Shown here piece by piece: positions 54,638-64,000 of a DNA stretch of 64,000 bases (within the stretch, counting starts at the first letter, position 1; each line of letters opens with the position of its first letter). The notes under the pieces were generated by a model. It saw nothing but the letters and a program-made list of their open reading frames with translations, made no database searches and had not been told where the DNA came from. This stretch comes from Sepioteuthis lessoniana (taxonomy: Eukaryota > Mollusca > Cephalopoda > Myopsida > Loliginidae). The stretch covers positions 20,781,717 to 20,845,716 of the forward strand of contig OY757904.1 in the NCBI GenBank assembly GCA_963585895.1, read 5' to 3'. The position numbers were made by a program, and so were the translations under genes.

Positions 54638-55549
54638 GAGGATCATTAAATAAGTTTCAAGACCTTTTTCGTATGGGCACTTTTATTTATAGTACACACA
54701 TAAAACTCTAGTCCCCTTCGAAGTAATCCCCTCCGGCTGCAATACACTTTTTGTACCGTTCCAACAACTTCTGAAAGGCCCCATGGAAGTCCTCTTCTGT
54801 TAGCGTGTCAATGACCTTCGTCACAGCCTCTTTCATCTCCTCAATTTTCTCATAACGACAGCCTCTGAGCTTAGGGAATAACCAAAAGTCACAGGGGACA
54901 AGGTCTGGACTATAGGGAGGGTGAGGAACTGTTTTGATGCCCATCTTGGTCAAATAGTCTGTGACAAGGATGGAGTTGTGGACTGGTGCATTGTCCTGGT
55001 GGAAATGCCACTGAGCCGATTTGAAGAGTGCAGGCCTCTTCCCAAGGAATCTCTTCCTGAACTCCCTTAAAACCTCAACATAATATTCCTTGTTGACTGT
55101 CTGTCCAGTGGGAACCCAGTGCATATAGATCATACCAGTGCTGTCTAAAAAAGGGATCATCAGAAGTTTGTGGGTGGATTTGCTCTGTCTAGCATGCTTG
55201 GGTCTAGGAGAGCCAGCATACTTTCACTGAGAACTCTGTCTCTTGGGTCTTGGTCATAGTAGTAGATCCACCTTTCATCGCATGGCATTTTTTCCAAGTT
55301 TAAAACAGAATTTTATTGCATATTGTTCTTCCTCACGTCCAGATTGCATTTTTGAAATTCACCAGCTGTGACAATCAGGCTTTAGTAGGGTGTATTCCAG
55401 TTGCTACTGTAGCTGTTCATTTGAACCTAAAATCATTAAAATTGGTCAGTCATCTCATAAAATGTATAGCAATAACGAACTGAATTTTCAAGAGTCTACG
55501 ACAATTTTAAATGCTTGTACAAAAAGTATTGAAACCTATTGAAGGCACC

Positions 55550-55554
<5 letters not shown>
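54635..55554 (-). mobile_element. Mariner, internally deleted derivative (copy 2)
   Basis: Termini 'tacgaggatcattaaataag' (left) and, on the minus strand, 'tacatggtgccttcaatagg' are imperfect inverted repeats. The minus-strand frame 54708-55160 covers FFDSTGMIYMHWVPTGQTVN to AAGGDYFEGD, with HFHQDNAPVHNS and LVPCDFWLFPKLRG (DD34D spacing). Upstream the reading MQSGREEEQYAIKFCFKLGK is joined to CDERWIYYYD by the same deletion as in copy 1, here with a frame change at the join. 920 bp long. It sits in a (TA)n tract, as expected for a TA-targeting transposon. Confidence 0.9.
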
Positions 55555-55584
<30 letters not shown>

Positions 55585-55588
<4 letters not shown>

Positions 55589-55985
55589 CAATTCTACTAT
55601 ATGGATGCACCACATGGACGCTAATTAAGTGTATAGAGAAAAAGATTGACGGGCACTGCACAAGAATGCTAAGAGCTATATTAAACAAATCCTGGATACA
55701 TCATCCTACACAACAGCAGCAGAACGGACACTTACCTCCCATCTCGAAAACCATCCAAATAAGACCTATAAGACATGCAGTAAACAGTTGGAGAAGTAAA
55801 GGCAAACGCATAAGTGATGTCCTCCAATGGACCCCTTCACACGGCCAACAAGAACTTATCTACAACAGCTCTGTGCGGACACACGATGAAGTCTAGAAGA
55901 CCTGCCAGAAGCGATAGATCATAGGGACGAATGGAGAGAGAGAGAGTCAGGAAAACCTGTGCTAACAGCGAGAAATTATGATGAT
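55585..55985 (+). mobile_element. RTE-like LINE 3' part
   Basis: A frame at 55585-55896 reads SILLYGCTTWTLIKCIEKKI, then AILNKSWIHHPTQQQQNGHL, ISKTIQIRPIRHAVNSWRSK. After a frame change the end 'gagagagtcaggaaaacctg' leads to 'gcgagaaattatgatgata', a worn (ATG)n tail. Confidence 0.85.
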
Positions 55986-56115
55986 ATTTGATACTAAGTC
56001 TAACGTAAATTTTGGCGGGTTTCGATCCCAGATCGAATAGTCCTACGTGTCTAGCCACACTGAAGAGCTGTGATAAAACGGAACAGTCTGTCCTTGGATG
56101 ACAATATATATATTT
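55986..56115 (+). mobile_element. SINE-G, 5' truncated
   Basis: 'gatactaagtctaacgtaaa', B-box 'ggtttcgatccc', 'cctacgtgtctagccacact', 'cagtctgtccttggatgac'. The A-box half is missing; the copy abuts the tail of the LINE to the left. Confidence 0.7.
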
Positions 56116-56139
56116 ATAATTTATTCCTATTTTAGGTTA

Positions 56140-56485
56140 ATCCTTAAGAAGCTTAGGGAACCAACGCCGATAACCGTTACGCTATATCTCCAGGCTTCTT
56201 ATTGACAACCATCTGTAGGGTGCTGGTTCAAGCCTTACTACAGGCTGATAACAATAAAGGAATAATTAACACTTGTACCCAGTTATGGTAAACGGATTAA
56301 GAGCAAGCGACACCTGTGGATTAAATAAAGGGTGGGGTTCGAAGTTCTGTGTAAACTCCCGAATTCAACAAAAAACACCCGAAGAAGGCCGAAAAATCAT
56401 GAATGAATATGATAATAAATATAAAGACAATAGTCCGAAAACCCTGAATGATAAAAATCATCAAGCTTCGTCCCAGAAGTTCTGA
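56140..56485 (+). mobile_element. SINE-F with inverted 5' end
   Basis: The body (aacacttgtacccagttatg, aataaagggtggggttcgaa, ccgaagaaggccgaaaaatc) is on the plus strand and ends 'caagcttcgtcccagaagtt'. The first roughly 50 bases (56142-56190, 'gaaccaacgccgataaccgt') are the tRNA-like 5' half on the opposite strand, while the B-box half (ggttcaagcc) is in the normal direction. This is the shape of a 5' inversion made during insertion. Confidence 0.65.
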
Positions 56486-56845
56486 CAACTAACATGAATT
56501 TTAAGTTTAGAAAAAGTTGAATGTGGATAAGTCTAGTGAGTATGGCAAGTAATGTATTTGCACAGCAATTCAAAATATATTAAAACCGAGTTCTTTTTTC
56601 TTTCTTTCCTTTTTTTTTTTTTAATTGGAATAATTCGTCTACTCATTTGCTGTGGTTGATTAGAAAAAATAATAAAATAAAATACGAAATAAAATTCTAT
56701 AAAAATATAATAAGTGGAATTATGAATATAAATACGAAGTATATGGATTTGTATTTTTCCCATCATACAAAGGATTTTTGTCACCTGTGTAAATTTGGAA
56801 CGCAGAATACCAAATTTACGACGAAAGCCTATTTTCTCTCCCCCC

Positions 56846-56886
<41 letters not shown>

Positions 56887-56956
56887 TTTTCGTTTTTATA
56901 TTTTTGTTAGAAGGTGATTTTTTCGACTCTTACACAAAAAAAATTTCTTTAGCTCT
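56486..56956. other. AT-rich spacer; (CT)n at 56838-56882
   Basis: Frames at 56533-56910 are AT-rich translations without motif. Confidence 0.5.
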
Positions 56957-57046
56957 TTGAGTTAAGGCGCTTGTATACTACTTCGATATCACTGGATATA
57001 AAACCTAGAGATATCAAAGTAGAGATATAAAAGCGCCTTAACTCAA
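56957..57046. ncRNA. Long near-perfect hairpin (candidate RNA or foldback element)
   Basis: Arm ttgagttaaggcgcttgtat plus actacttcgatatc (56957-56990) pairs with the arm at 57010-57046 that ends 'aagcgccttaactcaa'. About 30 base pairs form with a 19-base loop and a small internal mismatch zone. The size and pairing suit either a microRNA-type precursor or a very short foldback transposon. The sequence gives no proof of transcription. Confidence 0.45.
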
Positions 57047-57254
57047 TGACACGTTGACTTAGCTTGGTGCTTGTACCTAAATTACCTTAACCCTTTACAT
57101 AAAGGAACAGAACGTTAGATACCTCGAGAACTTTCTTTCAAGGAATATGAAATAAAACCGGTATGTGAAAAGAAATAGTGTTTATTTTTTGTTAATAGCA
57201 TATTAACCTTTGTGAGTTACTTAGTGCGAAAGCCACCCTAGTTTATGGTTGGTC
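57047..57254. other. Spacer, no gene
   Basis: Contains a decayed B hairpin piece at 57195-57235 (tagcatattaacctttgtga). Confidence 0.5.
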
Positions 57255-57855
57255 GGTTGGTTGGTTGGATTTTATGGCATATCAACCTTTATACGTTATT
57301 TAACGCCAAATCCATTTTATGCAAATATTCAGTTCTATTTCGAACAATTCAGTTTAGCAGGAGTACACAGTTTAATTGTCAAAAACAATCTATTTCAAGT
57401 TATTCAATTTAGTCAAACAGTTCTAATTGGGCTAATTCAGTTTAGTATAAGTACAGATTTTGTTTATACAGTTTTATTTCAGATAATTCAGTTTAGCATA
57501 AGTACACAGTTTAGGGATCAAAACAGCTCTGTTTCGAGCAATTCAGTTTTGCATAAGTACACAGTTTAAATGTCAAAACAATTCTATTTTAAACAATTCA
57601 ATTTAGCATAAATACGCAGTTTAAATGCAAAAACAGTAAACTCAAGAAACTACAGTTTAGTTCTATTTAACCCATAGATAGGACCCTTATTAGGTGCTAC
57701 CACTCCGGATCAGAGTGGACCCAAAGCTCCAGTATTACTGGAACCTCACCATCAGATTGTTTAGCGTTATATCCAGGACTCTCTTGTATGGGTCTTACCC
57801 CTCTGCAGAGAATCAGTCATTGTATTCTACTGCCCCCAGCCAACTAGGCAAACCT
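57255..57855 (-). mobile_element. Element B, complete-looking
   Basis: Tail 'ggttggttggattttatggc', hairpin 'catatcaacc' / 'cgttatttaacgcc', about six AT-rich subrepeats ('caattcagtttagcataagt'), head 'taccactccggatcagagtg', 'ctccagtattactggaacct', 'cagccaactaggcaaac'. The 57249-57569 frame is a by-product of the subrepeats. Confidence 0.85.
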
Positions 57856-57869
57856 TTGTTGAAGAACAG

Positions 57870-58028
57870 ATGAGGTAAATTTAATTTAATTAGCTGGAGA
57901 GATAAGAAGGTTCATCCTTTCCCAAATCCAAAAGTGAACGTAATAACACGACTGGGGTTCGAACTTGCTTACTAAGATATTGCAGTTTAGTACGTTAGCC
58001 TTAACGCCAAGTGGACTCCCAACACCAG
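57870..58028 (-). mobile_element. SINE-A 5' part, antisense
   Basis: 'tagctggagagataagaagg', 'ttcatcctttcccaaatcc', 'acgactggggttcgaacttg', 'cgttagccttaacgccaagt'. The hairpin tail is lost. Confidence 0.7.
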
Positions 58029-58825
58029 AATCGTTAGGTTAACTCCCTTTTTTTTTTGTTAATTGTTTTCATTTTAACGACATGTGGAACACGCACACAC
58101 GACACACAGACACCAAATCCATAAAGTCCACACATCTTAGCATCATCACTTTATCATATAAACTAATCAGTTGTGCACATGACCTCATTTAGACTTTTAA
58201 TTAAAAAAAAACACCTGCCTTTATAGTTTTCTGTTACAATTCCTAAGTAAATTAGAATCAATCAGAAAATTGAAAACTAGATTGAACCTCTCGGAAAAAT
58301 GATAAACATTCTAACCATTGAGCTGAACAAAAAAAAAATGTATTTTTTACATTTGTTTATTCGTAAATAGAGGTATCTATGTTTATCTTTGTGGGTGATT
58401 GTATGAGCACATTTCATTTCTATTTTATAAGTTTCTTGTGGATTGATAAGAGAAGACGTAGTTGAATGTTACTTGTTTTTATTTCACTTATTTACAAATG
58501 AAAATGAGCCAAAAAAAAAATAACTTAAGATTTACCGAGGATTGAAAAAATTTAATTGCGCCTGTGAATCCGGATAAATTCTATTTTCTCAACCAGAATT
58601 CAGCATCACCATTATCGTTAAAAAATGCGATAGCAAAAATTTATTTTCAAATGTAGCGTGATGTAAGAAAAATATCTTCATCATTTCGGAATTTCTAAAT
58701 GAAGGATTCTTTCAGATTTAAATAGCTTAAAATTCTAATTTAAACTGATTAGACATGTTCCTTTTTAAGCAATTTTTAAAATTCTATTTCAACTGTACTA
58801 AACAAATCTATGTACATTCCACGAT

Positions 58826-58828
<3 letters not shown>
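58029..58828. other. AT-rich spacer, no gene
   Basis: Nothing recognised. Confidence 0.5.

Positions 58829-58912
<84 letters not shown>
58829..58912. repeat. (TA)n(TG)n microsatellite
   Basis: About 30 TA and 11 TG dinucleotides, joined directly to the tip of an antisense RTE-like LINE. Confidence 0.95.
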
Positions 58913-58955
58913 TGCGCAGCTCATATGGATTTCCCTGACTCTCTCTTGCCACTGG
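58913..58955 (-). mobile_element. RTE-like LINE 3' tip
   Basis: The minus strand 'gtggcaagagagagtcaggg' then 'aaatccatatgagctgcgca' matches the last 43 bases of the LINE (gtggcgagagagggtcaggg...). Its tail position is occupied by the (TA)n(TG)n tract. Confidence 0.65.
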
Positions 58956-59098
58956 GAAAGGTATTGAACCCCCCGATCCTCCCAGATATGGGTTAAATAG
59001 TACAACTACTGTTCTTCTAGGAGAATAGCTTTGGCATTAAATAACCTACAAAGGTTGATATGCCATTAAATAAAGAAACCAAACCAAACCAAGAAATA
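58956..59098 (+). mobile_element. SINE-A 3' part
   Basis: Starts inside the central domain 'tgggaaaggtattgaacccc', then 'gggttaaatagtacaactac', hairpin 'ggcattaaataacctacaaa' / 'ggttgatatgcc', tail with AAACC units. The 5' half is replaced by the LINE tip. Confidence 0.8.
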
Positions 59099-59898
59099 GT
59101 ATTCATTTCCATAATAGATTTATTTCGCTTATTCAACCTCGTCAGATGGAATTCAAATGGAGTTTGGTTACCTTTTTCCTTTTATTCCGTTAAACGCCGG
59201 GGATATATTTCACGTTATATCGCCTTGTGATGTATTTTACAAAAAAAATTAACAACTACGGAATTTTTTCTTTTTATTTACGGTTTTTGTCGTTATTAAT
59301 TTTGTTTATTTCATATTAGTAACTTGATTTTAAGTTTATGAGTATAAATTTGAAAGCTCTATATTTTTTAAATAATTTTTGTTTAATTGGAAAACATTTT
59401 TTACAGTTTCAAATAAATTTCTTTTCAAATATATTAGTAATTTTTCAAATGTATTTAATTGTTTACTTGTTACAAAGAGCTATTCATCTTTCTTTATTCA
59501 GATTTTAGTGGTACTGAGGCTCTATCCAACCTTTTTTATCATTTGTTTTAGTTCTGTACATTTTTGCTAAATTATTAATTTCAATTATTTTCATTTAATT
59601 ATTTAAGGAAAAAAGTTTTTAATTATATTATTATAAGGACTTAGTGGGTAGCTAAAGTGTAATAGAATTAAACAGATGATTATCTTAGTTAAGATATATA
59701 AATTATACCTATTTTTTAGTTCTCTATATCTATATTATAAGAATTATTATAAATTGCTTTAACATGATTTGAATATAAAAATCATTTGATATCATTTAAG
59801 GTATTTATTCTTATGTCTACATTTACCAATAAATTCTTTTCTCTCATTCAATAAATTAATAGTATCTTTATATTTTACAATACTAGTTTTTTCATCTA
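59099..59898. other. Very AT-rich spacer, no gene
   Basis: A 63-codon frame at 59379-59570 is an AT-rich translation. Nothing else seen. Confidence 0.5.
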
Positions 59899-61790
59899 GG
59901 CGTAAATTACACCTACCTTGTAAACTACGCATCTGGTTCCATTTCGCATAAATTGGTAGAGGAAGCTCTAAGGAATCACTTCGTACCTAGCAAAATTAAC
60001 AAATCAATCCTGGACTGTTATAACAACTTTCAGATGAGAATCTCTTCCAGGATAATTATTTCCGACTGGCATAGACTCGAGAGGGATATCATTACTTGCT
60101 GCACGCTCTCGACTACCCTCTTCACGTTGGCCATAAATATGATTATTAAATTGGCTGAAATCAAGTGCCGAGGACCTATGATGAAGACAGAAGTGCACTA
60201 GACTTCGATCAGAACATATATGGACGACCTGAACGTAATAAAAACATCGGTTATGGGGAGCTTGTGGATCCTACACGGCCGGGAAAAGCTGATTGCGTGG
60301 GTGAGAAGGAAATTCAAGCCTACTAAATCGAGGTCGTTCGTCGTGAAGAGAGGAAAAACGCCGGATAATTTCCGATTTTCAATATCGTTAACAATGATAT
60401 CCGCCTTGTCGGAGTGTCCCGTGAAGAGAGAGGGAAAGATTTTCAACGACACATTAAGAGACACTTCTGCCATCCGATCTGCAGTAGATGATCTGGAATT
60501 ATGACTAACCAAAGTGGATGAATCCAGACTTCCAGGTCGTTCCAAAGTGTGGATTTATCAGCACGCTGTAATCCCCAGAGTTCTCTGGCCGTTATTTGTC
60601 CATGACTCCCCAATGACAACAGTGGCAGTCACGGAAAAGAAAATTAACGGCTACCTCCGTAGATGCAGTGTGGCGTTATATGGCACATCAAATGCGCTGC
60701 GATTCCTTTTAAAGGATTGCTGGAGGAATTTGTGATCTCGCAGACTAGAGAAGTAATTCTTTATGGGGACTCTAAAGATCTAAAAGTGGCGACAAGAAGG
60801 AAATAGAGTGCAGAGAAAGAACTGGGGAAGGCTGAGGAGCAGTTAAAGCAGAAGGCTCTCGTGGGCATGGTGGCAATAGATCACGCTGGCCTAGGTTACT
60901 TCCCTAGCACCTAAATTCACAAAGCCAGTGGGAAGCAGAGACGGAATCTAATCCCGGAAGAAGTCCATGCTAACGTTCAAGAAATAAGAAGATGCAAGAT
61001 GATAGAACTATACTGGCAGGGCGCATGGACACGATGGAGCGGGTAATAAGCTGGTTAGAAATCTGGCGAGACACTAGTCGGATAAAATTTCTAATGTAGT
61101 CCATGCATGATGTGTTGCCGAGTCCTACAAGCTTGTTTACAATGGGAAAGAGTGGAATACCATCGTTTTGTCACTGTGCATGAAAAAGTACATTAAGGCA
61201 CATTATGAATATCTGCCTGAGGGCCCTTGATAATGCGGGGTACCTTTGGAGACATGACCACTTAGGACAGAGGCCGATATAGTTGACGCTGCAATTCATG
61301 CTGGCAGCTTCAGGCCTGAAACGAAGTCGATTTGCTTCGTCAAAGCCGTCAATTGTACCTCCTCAGCGTGTAAACCTTACTCTTGCCCGCTATCTACCGC
61401 CCAAGACAGGCAGGTAAGAGTAGATATTGGGAAACGATTGAAATTTCCGGACCAGATAGCAAGAAATTCCCTGCGCATAGATTTAATTCCCTGGTCAATT
61501 GTCACAAGGCAGGTTGTGCTGATGGAACTGACAGTCCCTTAGGAGGAAAATATCGTGGTAGCCTTCGAAAGAAAGCTCAAAAAGTATCCGGAGCTGGTAG
61601 AACAATGAAGATCCAACCAATTGCGGATATTATGTTATCCGATTGAGGTTGCTGTCAGGATTTCGCAGAAAGATCTTTATGCAGAACTCTGAGTCGACTA
61701 GTTATATGTGAAAAAAAAGAGAAAGGCCATCAGAGAGATTTGAGAATCGACTGAAAAAGCATCAAGATGGTTATGGATTTAAAGACCAGA
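59899..61790 (+). mobile_element. R2/NeSL-like LINE, RT to C-terminus, decayed
   Basis: One frame reads SGSISHKLVEEALRNHFVPS, ITCCTLSTTLFTLAINMIIK, then after a stop YMDDLNVIKTSVMGSLWILH (catalytic YMDD-type motif near 60217), FKPTKSRSFVVKRGKTPD, after a second stop TKVDESRLPGRSKVWIYQHA and VIPRVLWPLFVHDSPMTTVA. Frame changes follow at about 60690, where part of the RRWLGLPRSLS motif is missing, and the C-terminal domain continues in pieces (KQKALVGMVAIDHAGLGYFP; LYWQGAWTRW; VPLGGKYRGSLRKKAQ; ASRWLWI). The order matches a LINE family common in fish, cnidarians and molluscs whose proteins are usually annotated as R2-type. The 5' half is absent. Inactive. Confidence 0.85.
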
Positions 61791-61939
61791 TCCATAGAGC
61801 ACGACAGAGACTTGCAAGCATTGAGGTGTTAAATATAATAGAAAAGAAATAGGAAGAAGAGGGAAAGAAAACAGAGAGGAAAAAATGAAGAGTGGAGACG
61901 AAAAAAGAAAAAGATTTAAAAAAGACTTAGTTTTTCCAG

Positions 61940-62440
61940 AGTAAGCATGGACAGCTATCAATAGGCTATCGATTATATGGAAATCAGACCTAACCGATTA
62001 AATGAAACGCTGTTTCTTCCAGGCAGCGGTCACATCGATACTGCTATATGGCTGCTCTACATGGACGCTAACAAAACGGCTGGAGAAGAAGAAGAAGCTA
62101 GACGGCAATTACACAAGAATGCTACGTGCAATCTTAAACAAGTCCTGGCGGCAACACCCCACAAGACACCAACTGTACGGCCACCTGCCCCCTATCACGA
62201 AAACTATTCAAGTTAGACGAGCCAGACATGCAGGACACTGCTGGAGAAGCAGGGACGAACTCATAAGAGATGTACTCTTATGGACCCCCACACATGGCCG
62301 TGCAAAAGCAGGACGACCAGCACGAACATACATTCAGCAGCTATGTGAGGATACGGGATGTTGTCCTGAAGACCTACCTAGGGCGATGAACGATAGGGAA
62401 GAGTGGCGAGAGAGGGTCAGGGATATCCGTGCTACCAGCG

Positions 62441-62444
<4 letters not shown>
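61940..62444 (+). mobile_element. RTE-like LINE 3' part (near twin of 52245)
   Basis: From AWTAINRLSIIWKSDLTD, stop, MKRCFFQAAVTSILLYGCST to GRPARTYIQQLCEDTGCCPE and RVRDIRATSAI. By eye it differs from the matching part of 52245-52985 at only a dozen or so places in 490 bp and shares its in-frame stop. It has two extra GAA codons after RLEK. The (ATG)n tail is replaced by (TA)n(TG)n at 62445-62517. It begins right after the R2-like LINE region. Confidence 0.9.

Positions 62445-62517
<73 letters not shown>
62445..62517. repeat. (TA)n(TG)n microsatellite at LINE 3' end
   Basis: About 27 TA then 9 TG dinucleotides, continuing from 'gcgcgata' of the LINE. Confidence 0.95.
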
Positions 62518-63145
62518 ATTATTTGAATATAGAATCTATATAAATGCAAAAGAGAAGAAAGGTGAAAAAAAATGAACAGTGGGAAACGGAGGAAAAAATA
62601 ATTCTTCCAATAGCTTGCAGGGTTGAGACTTCCCTTAAGAATTTTCTACCTGTTCTTGGAATTTTTACTGTCAGTGACTTACAACGTTTTGTAGGTATTT
62701 CATTTTATTCTATCTTATTGTGAAAGAATGAGTTTGTGAATTAGTATATGCTCATTCTCGGCCAAATCAGCGGGCGTAGGATTTTCTTACCTGTTATTGT
62801 GAACCGAACCTTACGCAGTGTGTGTACGTATACTCCTCTAAGTGAGATTCAGGAGAAAAAGACGAGCATGCGGTTGTTCCCTGTTTTAACTCATCGCAAC
62901 TTGGAGGGAAGTGACATACGGCGTTTCTCATTGGTCACCTTCAGCTTAAAAGTTCAAGAAGCTGTAGCAGTAGCATTATGTGTGCTGTGCGTTATAGGGT
63001 TCTTGATGGACTTATTTGCCAGAATAATTGTTTCGGTAAGGTCACTTGGGAAAACAAGAAAGATGTAGGAAGACCTGTAATTTGTAATGACCACAAGAAC
63101 ATCGCTGACGAGACGATCCTGTGCATTCTTTTGGTGTATCACTAT
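62518..63145. other. No gene called
   Basis: The 106-codon frame at 62748-63068 is the best non-repeat frame here. It reads ARIIVSVRSLGKTRKM at its end and has a hydrophobic stretch (VAVALCVLCVIGFLMDLF). I recognise no domain, so this is either chance or an orphan exon. Confidence 0.3.
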
Positions 63146-63159
63146 ATATATATATATAT

Positions 63160-63368
63160 ATATGTCATCCACAGACATACTGTTTCGTTGTATCACAACT
63201 CTTCAGTGTGGCTAGACACGTTGGACGCTTCAAGCGGGGATTGAAATCCGCCCAACATTACGTTAGACTTAATATCATACCGCTCAGCCAACAGTCGACG
63301 TACGTCAGCTCAGGAATGATAAGGCATTATGTAGTAGCTTTCGCTTCAGTAGATTTGTGTTGTAAATT
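63160..63368 (-). mobile_element. SINE-G, antisense, near full length
   Basis: On the minus strand: 'aatgccttatcattcctgag', A-box 'tggctgagcggtatg', 'taagtctaacgtaatgttgg', B-box 'gatttcaatccc', 'acgtgtctagccacactgaa', 'agtatgtctgtggatgac'. Confidence 0.8.
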
Positions 63369-63437
63369 GACACTTTTAAAATCTAGTAATGTTGGTCGTT
63401 TTATTTATAATAAAACTAACATTCTGGTTCGCAAGAA

Positions 63438-63890
63438 GGTCACGATTGATCGACGGACAATCATCTTCGAGATACGAGATAAAAGCTATCAGAAAACCAG
63501 TTACATATTTAGATGTGTTATGATTAATAACAGGACAATCATCGTCGGGATATGATATAAAAGCTATTAGAAAACCAGGTGCCCGTGGTGTAATGGTTAT
63601 CGTCGTAGGAAATGGACACGACGACTCGAGTTCAAATCCTGGACGAGAATGATTGCATTTCACATAGCACTAATACCCTTGGGAAAGGTATTAATCCAAT
63701 TATTCTCCCTCCAGCTATGGGTAAATAGTAGGACAGACTGGGTTCTTCAGCCTTGGTGAGGCAACTAGTCTAGGAGAAGGAAAACTCTGAATTCAAACCT
63801 GTTAAACTCCGCTTAAAAATTGACATTGTGTCATATCCTGCCCGAGTGGAGGGTTTGGTAAATAGGATTAGAAAACCAGTCACATATTTA
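63438..63890. repeat. Tandem duplication, second unit split by SINE-C
   Basis: 'ggacaatcatcttcgagata ... aaaagctatcagaaaaccag ... acatattta' at 63438-63515 is repeated at 63521-63578 and 63867-63890 (ggacaatcatcgtcgggata ... attagaaaaccag ... acatattta). The SINE-C fell into the second unit. Confidence 0.8.
63579..63866 (+). mobile_element. SINE-C, complete, 13-bp TSD
   Basis: Head 'cgtggtgtaatggttatcgt', B-box 'gagttcaaatcctgg', central domain 'cccttgggaaaggtattaat', body 'ggttcttcagccttggtgag', end 'gggtttggtaaatag'. attagaaaaccag lies at 63566-63578 and 63867-63879. Close to the copies at 6925 and 34789, so the family was active recently. Confidence 0.92.
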
Positions 63891-64000
63891 AAAACAAAAA
63901 CAAAGGTAATGTGTCTATACACCCGCTGGCCGGTTCCCACTATCTCAAGCTCCTAAACCACTCATGGCCATCCGATCGTCTAGTTGTTTCTCTCATCTCC
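63891..64000. other. Window end, nothing recognised
   Basis: Short mixed sequence. Confidence 0.5.

Noticed and set aside
1-64000. Cephalopod origin
   Set aside because: The RTE-like protein and microsatellite style recall cephalopod assemblies, but I did not see the abundant octopus SINE motif (gactgcggccatgctgg) that I would expect in 64 kb, so I leave the taxon open.

Overview
This window looks like non-genic DNA from a repeat-rich invertebrate genome. It is AT-rich, packed with tRNA-derived SINEs, non-LTR retrotransposon fragments, mariner relics and (TA)n/(GT)n/(CT)n microsatellites. I found no convincing host protein-coding exon, no functional tRNA or rRNA gene, and nothing prokaryotic. 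A mollusc or other lophotrochozoan is my best guess from the flavour of the SINEs and of the RTE-like LINE, but the sequence alone does not settle it. The family letters (SINE-A, -C, -D, -E, -F, -G, element B) are mine, made by aligning copies inside the window by eye; repeat edges are approximate unless a target-site duplication (TSD) is given.

The commonest component is element B. It is a retroposon with a roughly 250-bp head that does not look like a tRNA, an AT-rich middle made of 45-50-bp subrepeats in variable number, and a 3' hairpin followed by (AAACC)n. Two copies have target duplications at their ends (5621-6750 and 10323-10914). SINE-A carries the same 3' hairpin and AAACC tail behind a tRNA-like head, so both probably borrow one LINE machinery whose LINE is not in the window. 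SINE-A and SINE-C also share a central domain. SINE-D, -E, -F and -G are further tRNA-headed families, several with clear TSDs.

Layout. 1-11 kb: nested SINEs, B copies, one LTR fossil and a mariner split by a B copy. 11-15 kb: AT-rich sequence, an LTR fossil and two antisense SINE-C copies. 15.4-18.66 kb: a minisatellite of about 52 units of 62 bp that seems to have grown out of the antisense SINE-C head beside it. 19-31 kb: SINEs, an LTR fossil inside a B copy, two 5S-rRNA-derived sequences, and an RTE-like fragment with the YADD motif. 31-39 kb: AT-rich spacer, B and SINE-A copies. 39-41 kb: a 70-bp tandem array and an internally deleted mariner. 41-58 kb: many RTE-like 3' ends, B copies, a second mariner with the same internal deletion, a Tc1/mariner relic, LTR fossils and a long near-perfect hairpin. 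59.9-61.8 kb: a decayed R2/NeSL-like LINE. 62-64 kb: another RTE-like copy, SINE-G and SINE-C.

Nothing here acts as a gene set. The history is one of nested insertion: SINEs inside SINEs, LTRs inside B copies, a B copy inside a mariner, a SINE inside a 5S-derived repeat. The points most worth following are element B, the SINE-born minisatellite, the mariner deletion derivative and the 5S-derived repeat.
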